A stretch of 64,000 bases of DNA. Origin: Cupriavidus sp. EM10. Lineage in GTDB: Bacteria > Pseudomonadota > Gammaproteobacteria > Burkholderiales > Burkholderiaceae. Every line of letters starts with the position of its first letter. Position 1 is the first letter of the stretch. Where the stretch lies: NCBI RefSeq assembly GCF_018729255.1, contig NZ_CP076060.1, positions 2,046,001 to 2,110,000 of the forward strand, written 5' to 3'. Position numbers and translations under genes: made by a program. Positions 55,319 to 64,000 of the stretch are shown piece after piece. Under the pieces are notes generated by a model that was not told the DNA's origin, did no database searches, and was given only the letters and a program-made list of their open reading frames with translations.

Positions 55319-56490
55319 ATGACAGAACACTGGCTGAAACTCGCTGGACGGCGATTGCTGCCGCTCGTCCAGGGCGGCATGGGCATCGGCATTTCCGCCC
55401 ATCGCCTGGCCGGCACCGTGGCCGCCCACAATGGCATGGGCACGATTGCCAGCATCGACCTGCGCCACCATCACGAAGACCTGATGGCGCAGACGCGCGG
55501 GACACACGACAAGGAGAAGATCGAGGCGGCCAACCGCGTGGCGCTCGATCGCGAGATCCAGGCCGCGCGGGCGCTGTCAGGCGGCCACGGGCTGATCGCC
55601 GTGAATGTCATGAAGGCGGTGGGCTCCCATGCCCAGCTGGTGCGCCAGGCCTGCGAGAGCGGCGCCGACGCCATCGTCATGGGTGCCGGCCTGCCGCTTG
55701 ACCTGCCCGAACTGGCCGCCGGCCATCCGAAAGTCGCGCTGATTCCGATCCTGTCCGAAACGCGCGGCATCGGCCTGGTGCTGCGCCGCTGGATGAAAAA
55801 GGGCCGCCTGCCCGACGCCATCGTGATCGAGCATCCGGCACACGCCGGCGGCCATCTTGGCGCCGCCACGATCGAGGATCTGGGCAATGACCGCTTCTCG
55901 TTTGCCCGCGTGCTGACCGAATGCCGCGAACTGTTCCACACGCTAGGCCTGGCGTGGGAGAGCATTCCGTTGATCCTGGCCGGGGCATCAATAGCCACGA
56001 AAAGGTGCGCCACTGGCTTGGCGAGGGTGCCTCGGCCGTGCAGCTGGGAACCGCATTCGCCGTGACCGAGGAATGCGATGCCCATCCTGCCTTCAAACAG
56101 GTACTGGCCACGGCCACGCCGGAAACCCTGCGCGAATTCACCAGCGTGGCCGGGCTGCCCGCACGTGCCGTGCTGACGCCCTGGCTGTCGCGCTATCTGT
56201 CGAGCGAAACCCGCCTGCAACGCCGCGCGAAGCCCCGCGACTGCCTGGAGGGTTTCGACTGCCTGCAGGCCTGCGGATTGCGCGACGGCGTGGCCAGGAT
56301 CGGCCAGTTCTGCATCGACCTGAAACTCGCGCAGGCTGTTCGCGGCGACGTGGAGCGCGGCCTGTTCTTCCGTGGCAAGGGCAAGCTGCCATTCGGGGAC
56401 GCCATCCGGCCCGTTGCCGAGCTGATGCACTACCTGCTGACGGGCGAAAAGCCCGCCGCGCTGGCCCTGGCGTCTGCGTCCCCTGCCTGA
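55319..56490 (+). pseudogene. Nitronate-monooxygenase-like FMN protein with C-terminal Cys cluster (frameshifted as sequenced)
   Basis: Restored, a 390-residue TIM-barrel flavoprotein of the NMO/2-nitropropane dioxygenase (FabK-like) family. FMN-site segments are LVQGGMGIGISAHRLAGTVA, DAIVMGAGLPL, IVIEHPAHAGGHLGA and, after repair, ILAGGINSHEKVRHWLGEGASAVQLGTAF. One base is missing in the G4 at 55982-55985; a fifth G joins the two frames. Beyond the usual barrel, C309-x5-C315-x3-C319-x12-C332 could bind a metal or Fe-S cluster. It follows the carbonic anhydrase by 24 bases. Nitronate monooxygenase activity itself is only a family label; detoxification of nitrogen compounds made during nitrate respiration is inference. 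Confidence 0.85.
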
Positions 56491-56603
56491 CAAGGCGCAA
56501 AGGACGTCTTGCAGGTTTGTTGATCTGGCGCAGAAGTTACTTGGTCTACCCGACCGAAAATATGGGCCGAGGCTGTGCCCGCCCCTTGCGCCAGCCCGAT
56601 CCC

Positions 56604-58670
56604 ATGCCCGCCCCCAAGACTTCAGCACACTCAGACATTTCCCCCACGGCATCGGCCACCGATAAGTCACATCCGTTGTCGGACACCGGCCACGTCACGG
56701 ATACCGTCCGGCTGACGCCGCCTCGGTACCGGCTGTCCACGCGCATCATCCTGCTGTCGCTGGTATCGCTGATGGCGGTGCTGACGATGATCGCCGGCAC
56801 GCTCTACCTCTCCTGGAAGCTCGAAGGCGCGGGCGCCGCCATCAACGACGCCGGCAGCCTGCGCATGCGCGCCAACCGCGTCGCCATCGAACTCTCGCTG
56901 TCGGCATCGGGCAAACCCAACAGCCTGGCCGAACAGATCACCACGCTCGACAACACGCTGGCCCAACTGCGCCGGGGCAACCCGGCACGTCCACTGTTCC
57001 TGCCCGACGAACCAGCCGTCCATGCACAACTCGATGCCGTGCTGGCCGACTGGTCGCAGCGGCTCAAGCCGCTGGCGCTGGCCGGCGACGCCAGCCAGTA
57101 CGTCCGGGCCTTGCCCGGATTCGTCGACCGGGCCGACCGCCTGGTCCGGCAGATCGAGCACAACAGTGCGCGCAAGACCGACATGCTGCGCCTGTCACAG
57201 GTGGGCCTGGCCGTCATGGCCTGCGTCGGCACCGTGGCCGTCATCTACCTGCTCTACCTGTGGATCATCCTGCCGGTCCTGCGCCTGCAGGATGGCCTGC
57301 GCCGCATGGCGGCTCGTGAATTCTCGCTGCGTCTGCCGGTGGAGACCCGCGACGAGTTCGGCACGCTGAATGCCGGCTTCAACCGGATGGCGGCCGAACT
57401 GCAGGATCTTTACCATGACCTGGCCGCGCGGGTGTCCAGCAAGACGGCCGAACTGGCGCGCCATAACCGCGATCTCGAATCGCTCTATGACATGGCCGCC
57501 TTCCTGAACCAGGCCGGCGATTCCGAAACCCTGGCGCACGGCTTCCTGGAACGCGTGATGCAGCAATTCGGCGCCGATGGCGGGTCCGTGCGCATGTACG
57601 ACGCCCGCCAGGGCAAGCTGCATCGGCTGGCTTCGGCCGGCCTGTCGATACCCCTGGCTGACAACGATCACTGTGCGGATATCGAAGCCTGCCACTGTGG
57701 GCACGCCACGCAGGCCGGCATCGTCACGGTCGCCGACCTGCGGCGCGCCATGGCACCGGCGCTCGGCATCATGCCCGCCCAGCCGTCACCGTGCCGTCGC
57801 GAAGGATTCCTGTCGATGGCCGCGTTCCGGCTCGACACGCTGCGCGGGCCGGTGGGCACGCTGACGCTGCATTTTCGCGTGGCGCGCGAGTTGCCGCCGT
57901 CGGACCGGCAACTGCTGGAAACCATGGCCCAGCATCTTGCCACCGCGCTCGATCACGTGCGCCTGTCGGCCAGTGCGCGCCAGCTGGCCGTGGTCGAGGA
58001 ACGCAACCTCGTGGCGCAGGGGCTGCACGACAGCATCGCGCAGGGCCTGAATTTCCTGAATCTGCAGGTGCAGCTGCTGGAAGATGCCGTGGACCGGCGC
58101 GCCGACGACGAGGTGCAGGACATCATCCCGCTGCTGCGCCATGGCGTGGACGAGAGCTACCAGGACGTGCGAGAGCTGCTGCACAACTTCCGGTCGCGGC
58201 TGACCACGGGGGAGTTGCGCCCGGCCGTGGAGGAAACCGTGGCGCGCTTTCGGCGCCAGTGCCGCACCGAGGCCACGCTGACCATCGACGACAAGGGCCT
58301 GCCGCTGCAGCCGGAAGACCAGCTGCAGGTGCTGTTCATCCTGCAGGAAGCGCTGTCGAACGTGCGCAAGCATGCGATGGCCGAGCACGTGGCGATCTCG
58401 ATCCGCCACGACCGCCTGTTCCGGCTCGTGGTCGAGGACGATGGCGATGGCTTCGACGCCGGGCGCCTGAACGAGCACGACGCCAGCCATATCGGCCTGC
58501 ACATCATGCGCGAGCGCGCGGCCCGGCTGGGCGCGCAGCTTGCCATCGACGCCCGCCCCGGCCTTGGCGTACGGATCGAACTGACGCTGCCACGCGACCT
58601 TGCATCGGACGCTCGCCCCGCCACCCCGGCCGCTGACAGGCCACACCGGCCTGAGGAACCCGCATCATGA
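56604..58670 (+). CDS. narX: NarX, nitrate/nitrite sensor histidine kinase
   Basis: A 688-residue membrane kinase. TM1 covers about 46-68, a periplasmic sensor follows with the P-box AINDAGSLRMRANR (80-93), TM2 is about 199-224, then HAMP, a central GAF-like module with a cysteine group (CADIEACHCGH ... SPC) and a HisKA_3 domain with His475 in GLHDSIAQGLNF. The ATPase part has ALSNVRKHA and DDGDGFD. It phosphorylates NarL when nitrate is present. The start is unsure: ATG 56604 and ATG 56562 are in frame and neither has a good ribosome site. It overlaps narL by four bases. Confidence 0.94.
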   Translation: MPAPKTSAHSDISPTASATDKSHPLSDTGHVTDTVRLTPPRYRLSTRIILLSLVSLMAVLTMIAGTLYLSWKLEGAGAAINDAGSLRMRANRVAIELSLSASGKPNSLAEQITTLDNTLAQLRRGNPARPLFLPDEPAVHAQLDAVLADWSQRLKPLALAGDASQYVRALPGFVDRADRLVRQIEHNSARKTDMLRLSQVGLAVMACVGTVAVIYLLYLWIILPVLRLQDGLRRMAAREFSLRLPVETRDEFGTLNAGFNRMAAELQDLYHDLAARVSSKTAELARHNRDLESLYDMAAFLNQAGDSETLAHGFLERVMQQFGADGGSVRMYDARQGKLHRLASAGLSIPLADNDHCADIEACHCGHATQAGIVTVADLRRAMAPALGIMPAQPSPCRREGFLSMAAFRLDTLRGPVGTLTLHFRVARELPPSDRQLLETMAQHLATALDHVRLSASARQLAVVEERNLVAQGLHDSIAQGLNFLNLQVQLLEDAVDRRADDEVQDIIPLLRHGVDESYQDVRELLHNFRSRLTTGELRPAVEETVARFRRQCRTEATLTIDDKGLPLQPEDQLQVLFILQEALSNVRKHAMAEHVAISIRHDRLFRLVVEDDGDGFDAGRLNEHDASHIGLHIMRERAARLGAQLAIDARPGLGVRIELTLPRDLASDARPATPAADRPHRPEEPAS

Positions 58671-59329
58671 CCATCCGCATCCTGTTGATCGACGACCACA
58701 CGCTGTTCCGCTCGGGCATTCGCGCCCTGCTGCAACGGCAGCCCGATTTCGAGATCGTCGACGAAGCCGCCGACGGCGTGGAAGGCATCAAGCGGGCCAA
58801 GCAGCACCGGCCCGACGTGATCCTGCTGGACCTGAACATGCCCGGGCTGTCCGGGCTGGAGGCATTGCAGCTGCTGGTGGAAGACCTGCCCGACAGCGCG
58901 GTGGTCGTGCTGACCGTGTCGGAGGAAGCGGAGGAACTGGCTACCGCATTACGCAGCGGCGCGCGCGGCTATCTGCTCAAGAACATCGAGACCGAGGCGC
59001 TGACCAGCGCCATCCGGCGCGCGGCGGCTGGCGAGCCCGTGATCTCGGAAGGCATGACCGCCAAGCTGGTGCAGCAGTTTCGTGCGCCGGGCGCGCAGCC
59101 GGGCGCCGGGCGGGGCCACGAAGGACAAGGCACAGCCCCGCTGACGGCACGCGAGCGCGAAATCGTGCAGGGGCTGGTGCGCGGCGAAAGCAACAAGGAG
59201 ATTGCGCGCGTCCTCGGCGTGGCCGAGAGCACCGTGAAGATTCACGTGCAGAACATCCTGAAGAAGCTGGGCCTGGCCAGCCGCGTGCAGGTGGCGGTCT
59301 ACGCCGTCGAGCATGGGCTCGCCGGCTGA
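58667..59329 (+). CDS. narL: NarL, nitrate/nitrite response regulator
   Basis: A 220-residue LuxR/FixJ-type regulator. The receiver has DD at 9-10 and the phospho-acceptor Asp55 in LLDLNMPG. After a linker, the LuxR helix-turn-helix runs from LTAREREIVQGLVRG to STVKIHVQNILKKLGL (about 157-205). Its ATG overlaps the narX stop (ATGA). It should regulate the nar cluster with Fnr. Confidence 0.95.
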   Translation: MTIRILLIDDHTLFRSGIRALLQRQPDFEIVDEAADGVEGIKRAKQHRPDVILLDLNMPGLSGLEALQLLVEDLPDSAVVVLTVSEEAEELATALRSGARGYLLKNIETEALTSAIRRAAAGEPVISEGMTAKLVQQFRAPGAQPGAGRGHEGQGTAPLTAREREIVQGLVRGESNKEIARVLGVAESTVKIHVQNILKKLGLASRVQVAVYAVEHGLAG

Positions 59330-59347
59330 CCGCCAGGACGGCACCGC

Positions 59348-60034
59348 TCAGTAGTCGGTGCGCTGGACGCCCTGCTCGGTGCCGAGCAGCAGCACATTGG
59401 CGCCCCGCAGCGCGAACAGGCCCACCGTCACCACGCCGGGCAAGTGGTTGATGCGCTGTTCGAGCGCCTTCGGATCCTCGATCTTGAGGCCGGCCACATC
59501 GAGGATCACATTGCCGTTGTCGGTCTTGTAGATACCACCTTCCTTGGTCATGCGCAGGCGCGGCTGGCCACCGAGCGCGGCCAGCTGGCGCGCAACGGCG
59601 GCGCGTGCCATCGGAATCACCTCGACCGGCAGCGGGAACGTGCCCATGACAGGCACCAGCTTGCTGCCGTCAGCGATGCAGACGAAGCGCTCGGCCACCG
59701 ACGCAACGATCTTCTCGCGCGTCAGCGCACCGCCACCGCCCTTGATCATCGCGCCCGAGGCGTCGATCTCGTCGGCGCCGTCGACATAGACCGGGATGGT
59801 GTCGACTTCGTTGAGGTCCAGCACGGTGAAGCCATGCTGCTGCAGGCGGCGCGTGGACGCTTCCGAGCTGGAAACGGCGCCGCTGAAGCGTTCCTTGAAC
59901 GCCGCGACGGCGTCGATGAAGAGATTGGCGGTGGAGCCCGTGCCCACGCCGAGAACGGCACCTTCGGGCACTTCCTGCTTCACATAGTCCGCGGCGGCTT
60001 GCGCGACCTGCGCCTTGAGTTCATCCTGAGTCAT
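59348..60034 (-). CDS. rpiA: Ribose-5-phosphate isomerase A
   Basis: A 228-residue RpiA that interconverts ribose-5-phosphate and ribulose-5-phosphate. Conserved loops are GVGTGSTA (about residue 31), DGADEID (about 85), the catalytic [12 protein letters not shown] and LPVEVIP. The ATG at 60034 begins [14 protein letters not shown], matching the family; a longer upstream frame is rejected. It is divergent from tal, another pentose-phosphate gene. Confidence 0.96.
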   Translation of the reverse strand: MTQDELKAQVAQAAADYVKQEVPEGAVLGVGTGSTANLFIDAVAAFKERFSGAVSSSEASTRRLQQHGFTVLDLNEVDTIPVYVDGADEIDASGAMIKGGGGALTREKIVASVAERFVCIADGSKLVPVMGTFPLPVEVIPMARAAVARQLAALGGQPRLRMTKEGGIYKTDNGNVILDVAGLKIEDPKALEQRINHLPGVVTVGLFALRGANVLLLGTEQGVQRTDY

Positions 60035-60171
60035 GACAACAGCCAGAATTGCGTTGGGAAAGGGCGTAGTGTAGCGGATCGCGGTCCGCTCCCCCGGGTT
60101 GCCGGCCGATTGCCGCCCGGGCTGCCGTCCGGTCGCCATCCAGGGCGGCGCCACGGGCCGGTGTCGGCACC

Positions 60172-60199
60172 TTGCCGCATCACGCCACGCCGTTACAAT
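60172..60199 (+). promoter_or_regulatory. Sigma-70 promoter of tal
   Basis: TTGCCG (60172-60177), 16 bases, then TACAAT (60194-60199). Predicted start is near 60206, giving a leader of about 46 bases before the tal ATG. Confidence 0.6.
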
Positions 60200-60251
60200 G
60201 ACCCATTCCCGGCGGGCTTCCGCCCAGACTTCTTCCAGACGGAACCAGATC

Positions 60252-61208
60252 ATGAACGCGCTCGACCAACTGAAGCAGTTCACCACGGTAGTGGCCGATA
60301 CCGGCGACTTCCAGCTGATGAAGCAGTACACGCCGCAGGACGCGACCACCAATCCGTCGCTGATCCTCAAGGCCGTGCAGAAGCCCGAGTACCGGCCGCT
60401 GCTGGAGCAGGCCACGCGCGACCATCACGGCAGCGCGGGCGTCGAGGCCGTCATGGACCAGTTGCTGATCGCTTTCGGTTGCGAGATCCTGGCCATCGTG
60501 CCGGGCCGCGTCTCCACCGAAGTCGACGCGCGCCTGTCGTTCGACACGCAGGCTACCGTCGACAAGGCGCGGCACCTGATCGGCCTGTACGAACAGCGCG
60601 GCGTGGCGCGCGAGCGCGTGCTGATCAAGATCGCGTCGACCTGGGAAGGCATCCAGGCCGCCGCCGTCCTGCAGCGCGAAGGCATCCGCTGCAACATGAC
60701 GCTGCTGTTCTCGCTGGTGCAGGCCGTGGCCTGCGCCGAAGCCGGCGCGCAGCTGATCTCGCCGTTCGTCGGCCGGATTCTCGACTGGTACAAGAAGCAG
60801 GCCTGCGACAAGTGGGACGCCGACGCCAACGCCGGCGACAACGATCCCGGCGTGCGCTCGGTTCGCCAGATCTACGACTACTACAAGAAGTTCGGCTACG
60901 ACACCGAGGTGATGGGCGCCAGCTTCCGCGGCACGGGCCAGATCCTGGCGCTGGCCGGCTCCGACCTGCTGACCATCAGCCCCGACCTGCTGGAGCAGTT
61001 GGCCGGCAGCCAGGCCACGGTGGAGCGCAAGCTGTCGGTGGAACAGGCCCAGGCCGGCAACATCGCACGCATCGCCGCCGACGAGGCGGCGTTCCGCTGG
61101 CAACTGAACGAGGATGCGATGGCCACCGAGAAGCTGTCGGAAGGCATCCGCCTGTTCGCGGCGGACGCGGTGAAGCTCGAGAAGCTGGTGGCGGAGCTGG
61201 CCGCCTAA
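60252..61208 (+). CDS. tal: Transaldolase
   Basis: A 318-residue class I transaldolase of the TalB type in the pentose-phosphate pathway. The Schiff-base Lys is in [12 protein letters not shown] (about residue 131). Other conserved parts are [26 protein letters not shown] and [13 protein letters not shown]. Length matches E. coli TalB. It is next to rpiA but on the opposite strand. Confidence 0.96.
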   Translation: MNALDQLKQFTTVVADTGDFQLMKQYTPQDATTNPSLILKAVQKPEYRPLLEQATRDHHGSAGVEAVMDQLLIAFGCEILAIVPGRVSTEVDARLSFDTQATVDKARHLIGLYEQRGVARERVLIKIASTWEGIQAAAVLQREGIRCNMTLLFSLVQAVACAEAGAQLISPFVGRILDWYKKQACDKWDADANAGDNDPGVRSVRQIYDYYKKFGYDTEVMGASFRGTGQILALAGSDLLTISPDLLEQLAGSQATVERKLSVEQAQAGNIARIAADEAAFRWQLNEDAMATEKLSEGIRLFAADAVKLEKLVAELAA

Positions 61209-61222
61209 GGGCTAAGCCCGGA

Positions 61223-61966
61223 TCAGGCCGCGTCCTGCGGCCACAGCGCCGGCAGGCACTCCCCGGCCGCCGCGGGCAGCACCAGGTCCGCGGTGGCATC
61301 CAGCGCCGAAGGTTGCGGATTGACCAGCAGCACGCGGGCGCCGTGTTCCTTTGCCAGGCCCGGCAATGCCGCTGCCGGATACACCAGTCCCGACGTCCCC
61401 ACGACCAGGCACAGGTCGCAGTTCTGCGCCGCGTGATCGGCGCGGAAGCGCGCCACGCGCGGCAAGTCCTCGCCAAACCAGACCACGCCGGGGCGCATCA
61501 TCGCTCCGCACAGCGCGCAATGCGGCGGCTCGCCCGGCACGGGCGGCACCGTATCGCAACGGCCGCAGCCATCGAGCCATTTGTTGGCGAACAGGTTGCC
61601 GTGCAACTCCACCACATGCTGGCTGCCGGCCTGCTGATGCAGGCCGTCGATATTCTGCGTGACCAGCGTCAGCGTTTTCTGCCGGGCCAGCGCGGCCAGC
61701 GCGTAGTGGGCCGGATTCGGCCTGGCGGCCGCCACCAGTTCGCGTCGATGCTCGTACCACTGCCACACCAGCGCCGGCTGGCGCCGGTAGGCTTCCTCGG
61801 TGGCCAGTTCCTCGGGATCGAAACGCGCCCACAGGCCGGTCAGGGCATCGCGGAAGGTTGGCACGCCGGATTCTGCCGAAATCCCCGCGCCGGTCAGCAC
61901 GAAGATATTGCGCGCGGCATCGATCCACTCGCGGGCCTGCTCCAGCGCGGCGGCGTCGACGACCAT
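61223..61966 (-). CDS. Sirtuin NAD-dependent protein deacylase (CobB/Sir2, class III-like)
   Basis: A 247-residue Sir2 enzyme. NAD-binding GAGISAESGVPTFRD and TQNIDGLHQQAG are present, with the catalytic His in VELHGNLF. Two zinc CxxC pairs are CGRC and CALC. A YxxR motif in WYEHRREL is the signature of acyl-pocket sirtuins such as SIRT5 and CobB, predicting desuccinylase as well as deacetylase activity. The ATG at 61966 was chosen as it lies two bases after the rlmB stop, so the two genes form a tight pair. Confidence 0.92.
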   Translation of the reverse strand: MVVDAAALEQAREWIDAARNIFVLTGAGISAESGVPTFRDALTGLWARFDPEELATEEAYRRQPALVWQWYEHRRELVAAARPNPAHYALAALARQKTLTLVTQNIDGLHQQAGSQHVVELHGNLFANKWLDGCGRCDTVPPVPGEPPHCALCGAMMRPGVVWFGEDLPRVARFRADHAAQNCDLCLVVGTSGLVYPAAALPGLAKEHGARVLLVNPQPSALDATADLVLPAAAGECLPALWPQDAA

Positions 61967-61968
61967 GC

Positions 61969-62706
61969 TTAGCCCCGGCGCTGGCGCACTGCCTCGTACA
62001 GGCACACGCCGCTGGCCACGGAGACATTGAGGCTTTCCACGCCGCCGGCCATCGGAAGGGCCACCAGTTCGTCACAGGTTTCACGCGTCAGGCGGCGCAT
62101 GCCCTCGCCTTCGGCACCCATCACGATGGCCGTCGGGCCCTTCAGGTCCATGTCGTAGAGCGACTTGTCGGTGCCGTCGGCCGTGCCGATCACCCAGATG
62201 CCGCGCTCCTGCAGTTCGCGCAGCGTGCGGGCCAGGTTGGTCACGGTGATATAGGGCACGGTCTCGGCGGCGCCGCTGGCTACCTTCGCCACGGTGGTGT
62301 TCAGGCCCACGCTGCGATCCTTCGGCGCGATCACGGCATGCGCACCGGCACCGTCGGCCACGCGCAGGCATGCGCCGAGGTTATGCGGATCGGTGACGCC
62401 ATCCAGCACCAGCAGCAGCGGCGTGCCTTCGATGCCATCGAGCAGTTCGTCGAGATTGAGAGCGAGCGAGACATCCTCGGCCCGCGCCACCACGCCCTGG
62501 TGGCGGTCGGTGCCGGCCATGCCGCGCAGGCGGTCGGCATCCACGGGATGCAGCGTCACGCCAAGGCTTTCCGCCAGCCGGACGAAGTCCAGCATGCGGC
62601 GATCCTTGCGGTTCGCTTCGATGTAGATGTCGGAAACGCTCTGCGCGTTCTGGCGCAGGCGTGCGTTGACGGCGTGAAAGCCGATCAGGAGTTTGTGTTT
62701 GGCCAT
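61969..62706 (-). CDS. rlmB: 23S rRNA (guanosine-2'-O-)-methyltransferase RlmB
   Basis: A 245-residue SpoU-family (SPOUT knot) methyltransferase that modifies G2251 of 23S rRNA in E. coli. N-terminal substrate-binding segment [15 protein letters not shown] is followed by knot motifs [35 protein letters not shown] and [21 protein letters not shown] at 62706 is preferred over a longer frame. It is downstream of rnr, the usual rnr-rlmB order, 45 bases apart. Confidence 0.95.
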   Translation of the reverse strand: MAKHKLLIGFHAVNARLRQNAQSVSDIYIEANRKDRRMLDFVRLAESLGVTLHPVDADRLRGMAGTDRHQGVVARAEDVSLALNLDELLDGIEGTPLLLVLDGVTDPHNLGACLRVADGAGAHAVIAPKDRSVGLNTTVAKVASGAAETVPYITVTNLARTLRELQERGIWVIGTADGTDKSLYDMDLKGPTAIVMGAEGEGMRRLTRETCDELVALPMAGGVESLNVSVASGVCLYEAVRQRRG

Positions 62707-62751
62707 GGCGCGCATTGTACCCGCCATGGCCTCACTAAAACGCCGATTTGC

Positions 62752-64000
62752 TTACCGCTTGCGCGCGGGCCGGCTCGTCTTGCCGGCCGGCTTGGGCGCC
62801 CGCTTGGCAGCGGACTTCCCGGCCGTCTTCAGATGCGGCGGCTTGGGCTTGGCGGCACGCTTGCCGGTCTTGCCCGCCGGTGCCTTGTGGCCCGAATGCG
62901 GCGCATGGCCGACATTCGCCTCGCGCGGCTTGACCGGTGTGATCACGGCCTCGAACACCGGTTGCTCTTCGATCACGCGATCCAGCGTTTCGTCGAACGA
63001 TTCCTCGGGCTTCGATGTGCCGCCAAGCAGCGCCGCCAGTTGCCGGCCCTTCTTGCGCGCCGGCACCGCATGGGCGGCCGGCACACGCGGTTGCTCGGGC
63101 ACGCCGGCACGCGCGCGCAGCGTCTTGGCCGACGGCTCCTGCACCAGGCGGAAATCGATCTTGCGCGCGTCCAGGTCCACGCGCGACACCTGCACACGCA
63201 CGCGGTCGGTCAGCCGGTAGCGGATGCCCGTGCGCTCGCCACGCAGTTCGTTGCGCGCCTCGTCGTACTGGAAGTAGTCGCTGCCCAGTTCGGTGACGTG
63301 GACCAAGCCTTCCACGTAGAGCTCGTCGAGCTGCACGAAGATGCCAAACGACGTGACCGCGCTGATCGTGCCGGCGAAGTCGCTGCCAAGCTTGTCGCGC
63401 ATGAAGTAGCACTTCAGCCAGGCTTCGACGTCACGCGATGCCTCGTCGGCACGGCGCTCGTTGGCCGAGCAGTGCAGGCCCAGTTCGTCCCAGATGCCTT
63501 CGTCGCGCTTGGCGCGCGCGGCGGCATTCTCGGCACGCTTCTCGGCATCGGCGGCCTGCATGCGGCGCGCCTTGGGCGAGACCTGCGTGTTCAGCTCGGT
63601 GCCCGGGATAAAGGCCGGGCGGTACTTGGTATGCGCCAGGATCGCCTTGATCGAGCGGTGCACGAGCAGGTCGGGATAACGCCGGATCGGGCTGGTGAAG
63701 TGCGCGTAGGCCTCGTAGGCCAGGCCGAAGTGGCCGATATTGTCGGGGCTGTAGACGGCCTGCTGCATCGAGCGCAGCAGCATCGTCTGCAGCATCGGCG
63801 CGTCCGGGCGGGACTTGATCTTGTCCATCACCTCGGCATAGTCCGACGCCTGCGGCTTGTCGCCGCCGCCCAGCGACAGGCCGGCCGTCCGCAGGAATTC
63901 GCGCAGGTTCTTGAGCTTTTCCTCGCTCGGGCCCGCGTGGATCCGGTACAGCGCCGGGTGCTTGAAGCGCTCGAGGAAGTCGGCCGCGCAGACGTTGGCC
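62752..64000 (-). CDS. rnr: Ribonuclease R (C-terminal part; continues past the right edge)
   Basis: The final ~415 residues of RNase R, a 3'-5' exoribonuclease for structured RNA. The frame is open to the window edge (AADFLERFKHPALYRIHAGPS upward). Present are the end of the RNB domain with GLAYEAYAHFTSPIRRYPDLLVHR, the S1 domain (FAGTISAVTSFGIFVQLDELYVEGLVHV) and a Lys/Arg/Ala/Pro-rich basic tail of about 100 residues typical of RNase R. The catalytic acidic residues lie outside the window. Confidence 0.95.
   Translation of the reverse strand, partial: ANVCAADFLERFKHPALYRIHAGPSEEKLKNLREFLRTAGLSLGGGDKPQASDYAEVMDKIKSRPDAPMLQTMLLRSMQQAVYSPDNIGHFGLAYEAYAHFTSPIRRYPDLLVHRSIKAILAHTKYRPAFIPGTELNTQVSPKARRMQAADAEKRAENAAARAKRDEGIWDELGLHCSANERRADEASRDVEAWLKCYFMRDKLGSDFAGTISAVTSFGIFVQLDELYVEGLVHVTELGSDYFQYDEARNELRGERTGIRYRLTDRVRVQVSRVDLDARKIDFRLVQEPSAKTLRARAGVPEQPRVPAAHAVPARKKGRQLAALLGGTSKPEESFDETLDRVIEEQPVFEAVITPVKPREANVGHAPHSGHKAPAGKTGKRAAKPKPPHLKTAGKSAAKRAPKPAGKTSRPARKR

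Noticed and set aside
56505..56540. TTGATCTGGCGCAG upstream of narX as an FNR box
   Set aside because: Only one half-site matches; the second half has no resemblance to ATCAA.

Overview
The window is a GC-rich chromosomal segment of a betaproteobacterium, most likely Cupriavidus or a close Burkholderiaceae relative. The evidence is the odhA-odhB-lpdA operon followed by zapE, the hrpA-argA-yggX order, ntrBC beside glnA, a narK1K2GHJI cluster with narXL, and coding style throughout. I see no phage, insertion sequence, CRISPR array or tRNA; it reads as core and respiratory chromosome.

Layout. (1) 1-9.5 kb: low-oxygen respiration. A TauE/SafE-type exporter fragment and an oxygen-sensing fnr lie beside ccoI-ccoS-ccoN-ccoO-ccoQ-ccoP-ccoG-ccoH plus a small membrane gene. 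Both transcription units, ccoIS and ccoNOQPGH, have an FNR box exactly 22 nt upstream of a -10 hexamer, the geometry of class II FNR promoters. (2) 9.5-16.6 kb: zapE and the 2-oxoglutarate dehydrogenase operon odhA-odhB-lpdA. (3) 16.8-21.9 kb: glycerol-3-phosphate uptake operon ugpBAECQ behind a candidate Pho box. (4) 22-25.1 kb: a HAD phosphatase, a lipoprotein M30-like zinc peptidase and a small lipoprotein. (5) 25.2-30.6 kb: nitrogen control, with ntrC, ntrB, a DUF4124-type protein and glnA; glnA has a sigma-54 promoter and an upstream NtrC site. (6) 30.7-36 kb: a rhodanese, then a same-strand run of a YVTN beta-propeller protein, a polysaccharide deacetylase, a sterol-desaturase-type hydroxylase, an EI24 membrane protein and a MoaB/CinA-type protein. 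(7) 36-44.8 kb: hrpA, argA, yggX and an unrecognised 872-residue multidomain protein. (8) 44.8-59.3 kb: anaerobic nitrate respiration, narK1, narK2, narG, narH, narJ, narI, a beta-carbonic anhydrase, an NMO-like flavoprotein and narX-narL. (9) 59.3-64 kb: rpiA, tal, a sirtuin, rlmB and the 3' part of rnr.

The segment makes physiological sense: Fnr senses oxygen and would switch on the high-affinity cbb3 oxidase and, through a third FNR box, the nitrate transport and reduction cluster, with NarXL adding the nitrate signal. NtrBC, glnA and the ugp operon handle nitrogen and phosphate supply.

A striking property of the sequence itself is that five otherwise well-conserved genes (ccoP, ccoO, odhA, narG and the NMO-like gene) each lack one base, always in or beside a short run of G or A. 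All five are restored by adding a single base, so they are more likely sequencing or assembly errors than true pseudogenes. The least explained items are the 872-residue protein with a long inverted repeat in front of it, and the NMO-like protein with a C-terminal cysteine cluster next to the carbonic anhydrase in the nar cluster. I could not find convincing evidence of a wholly new system.
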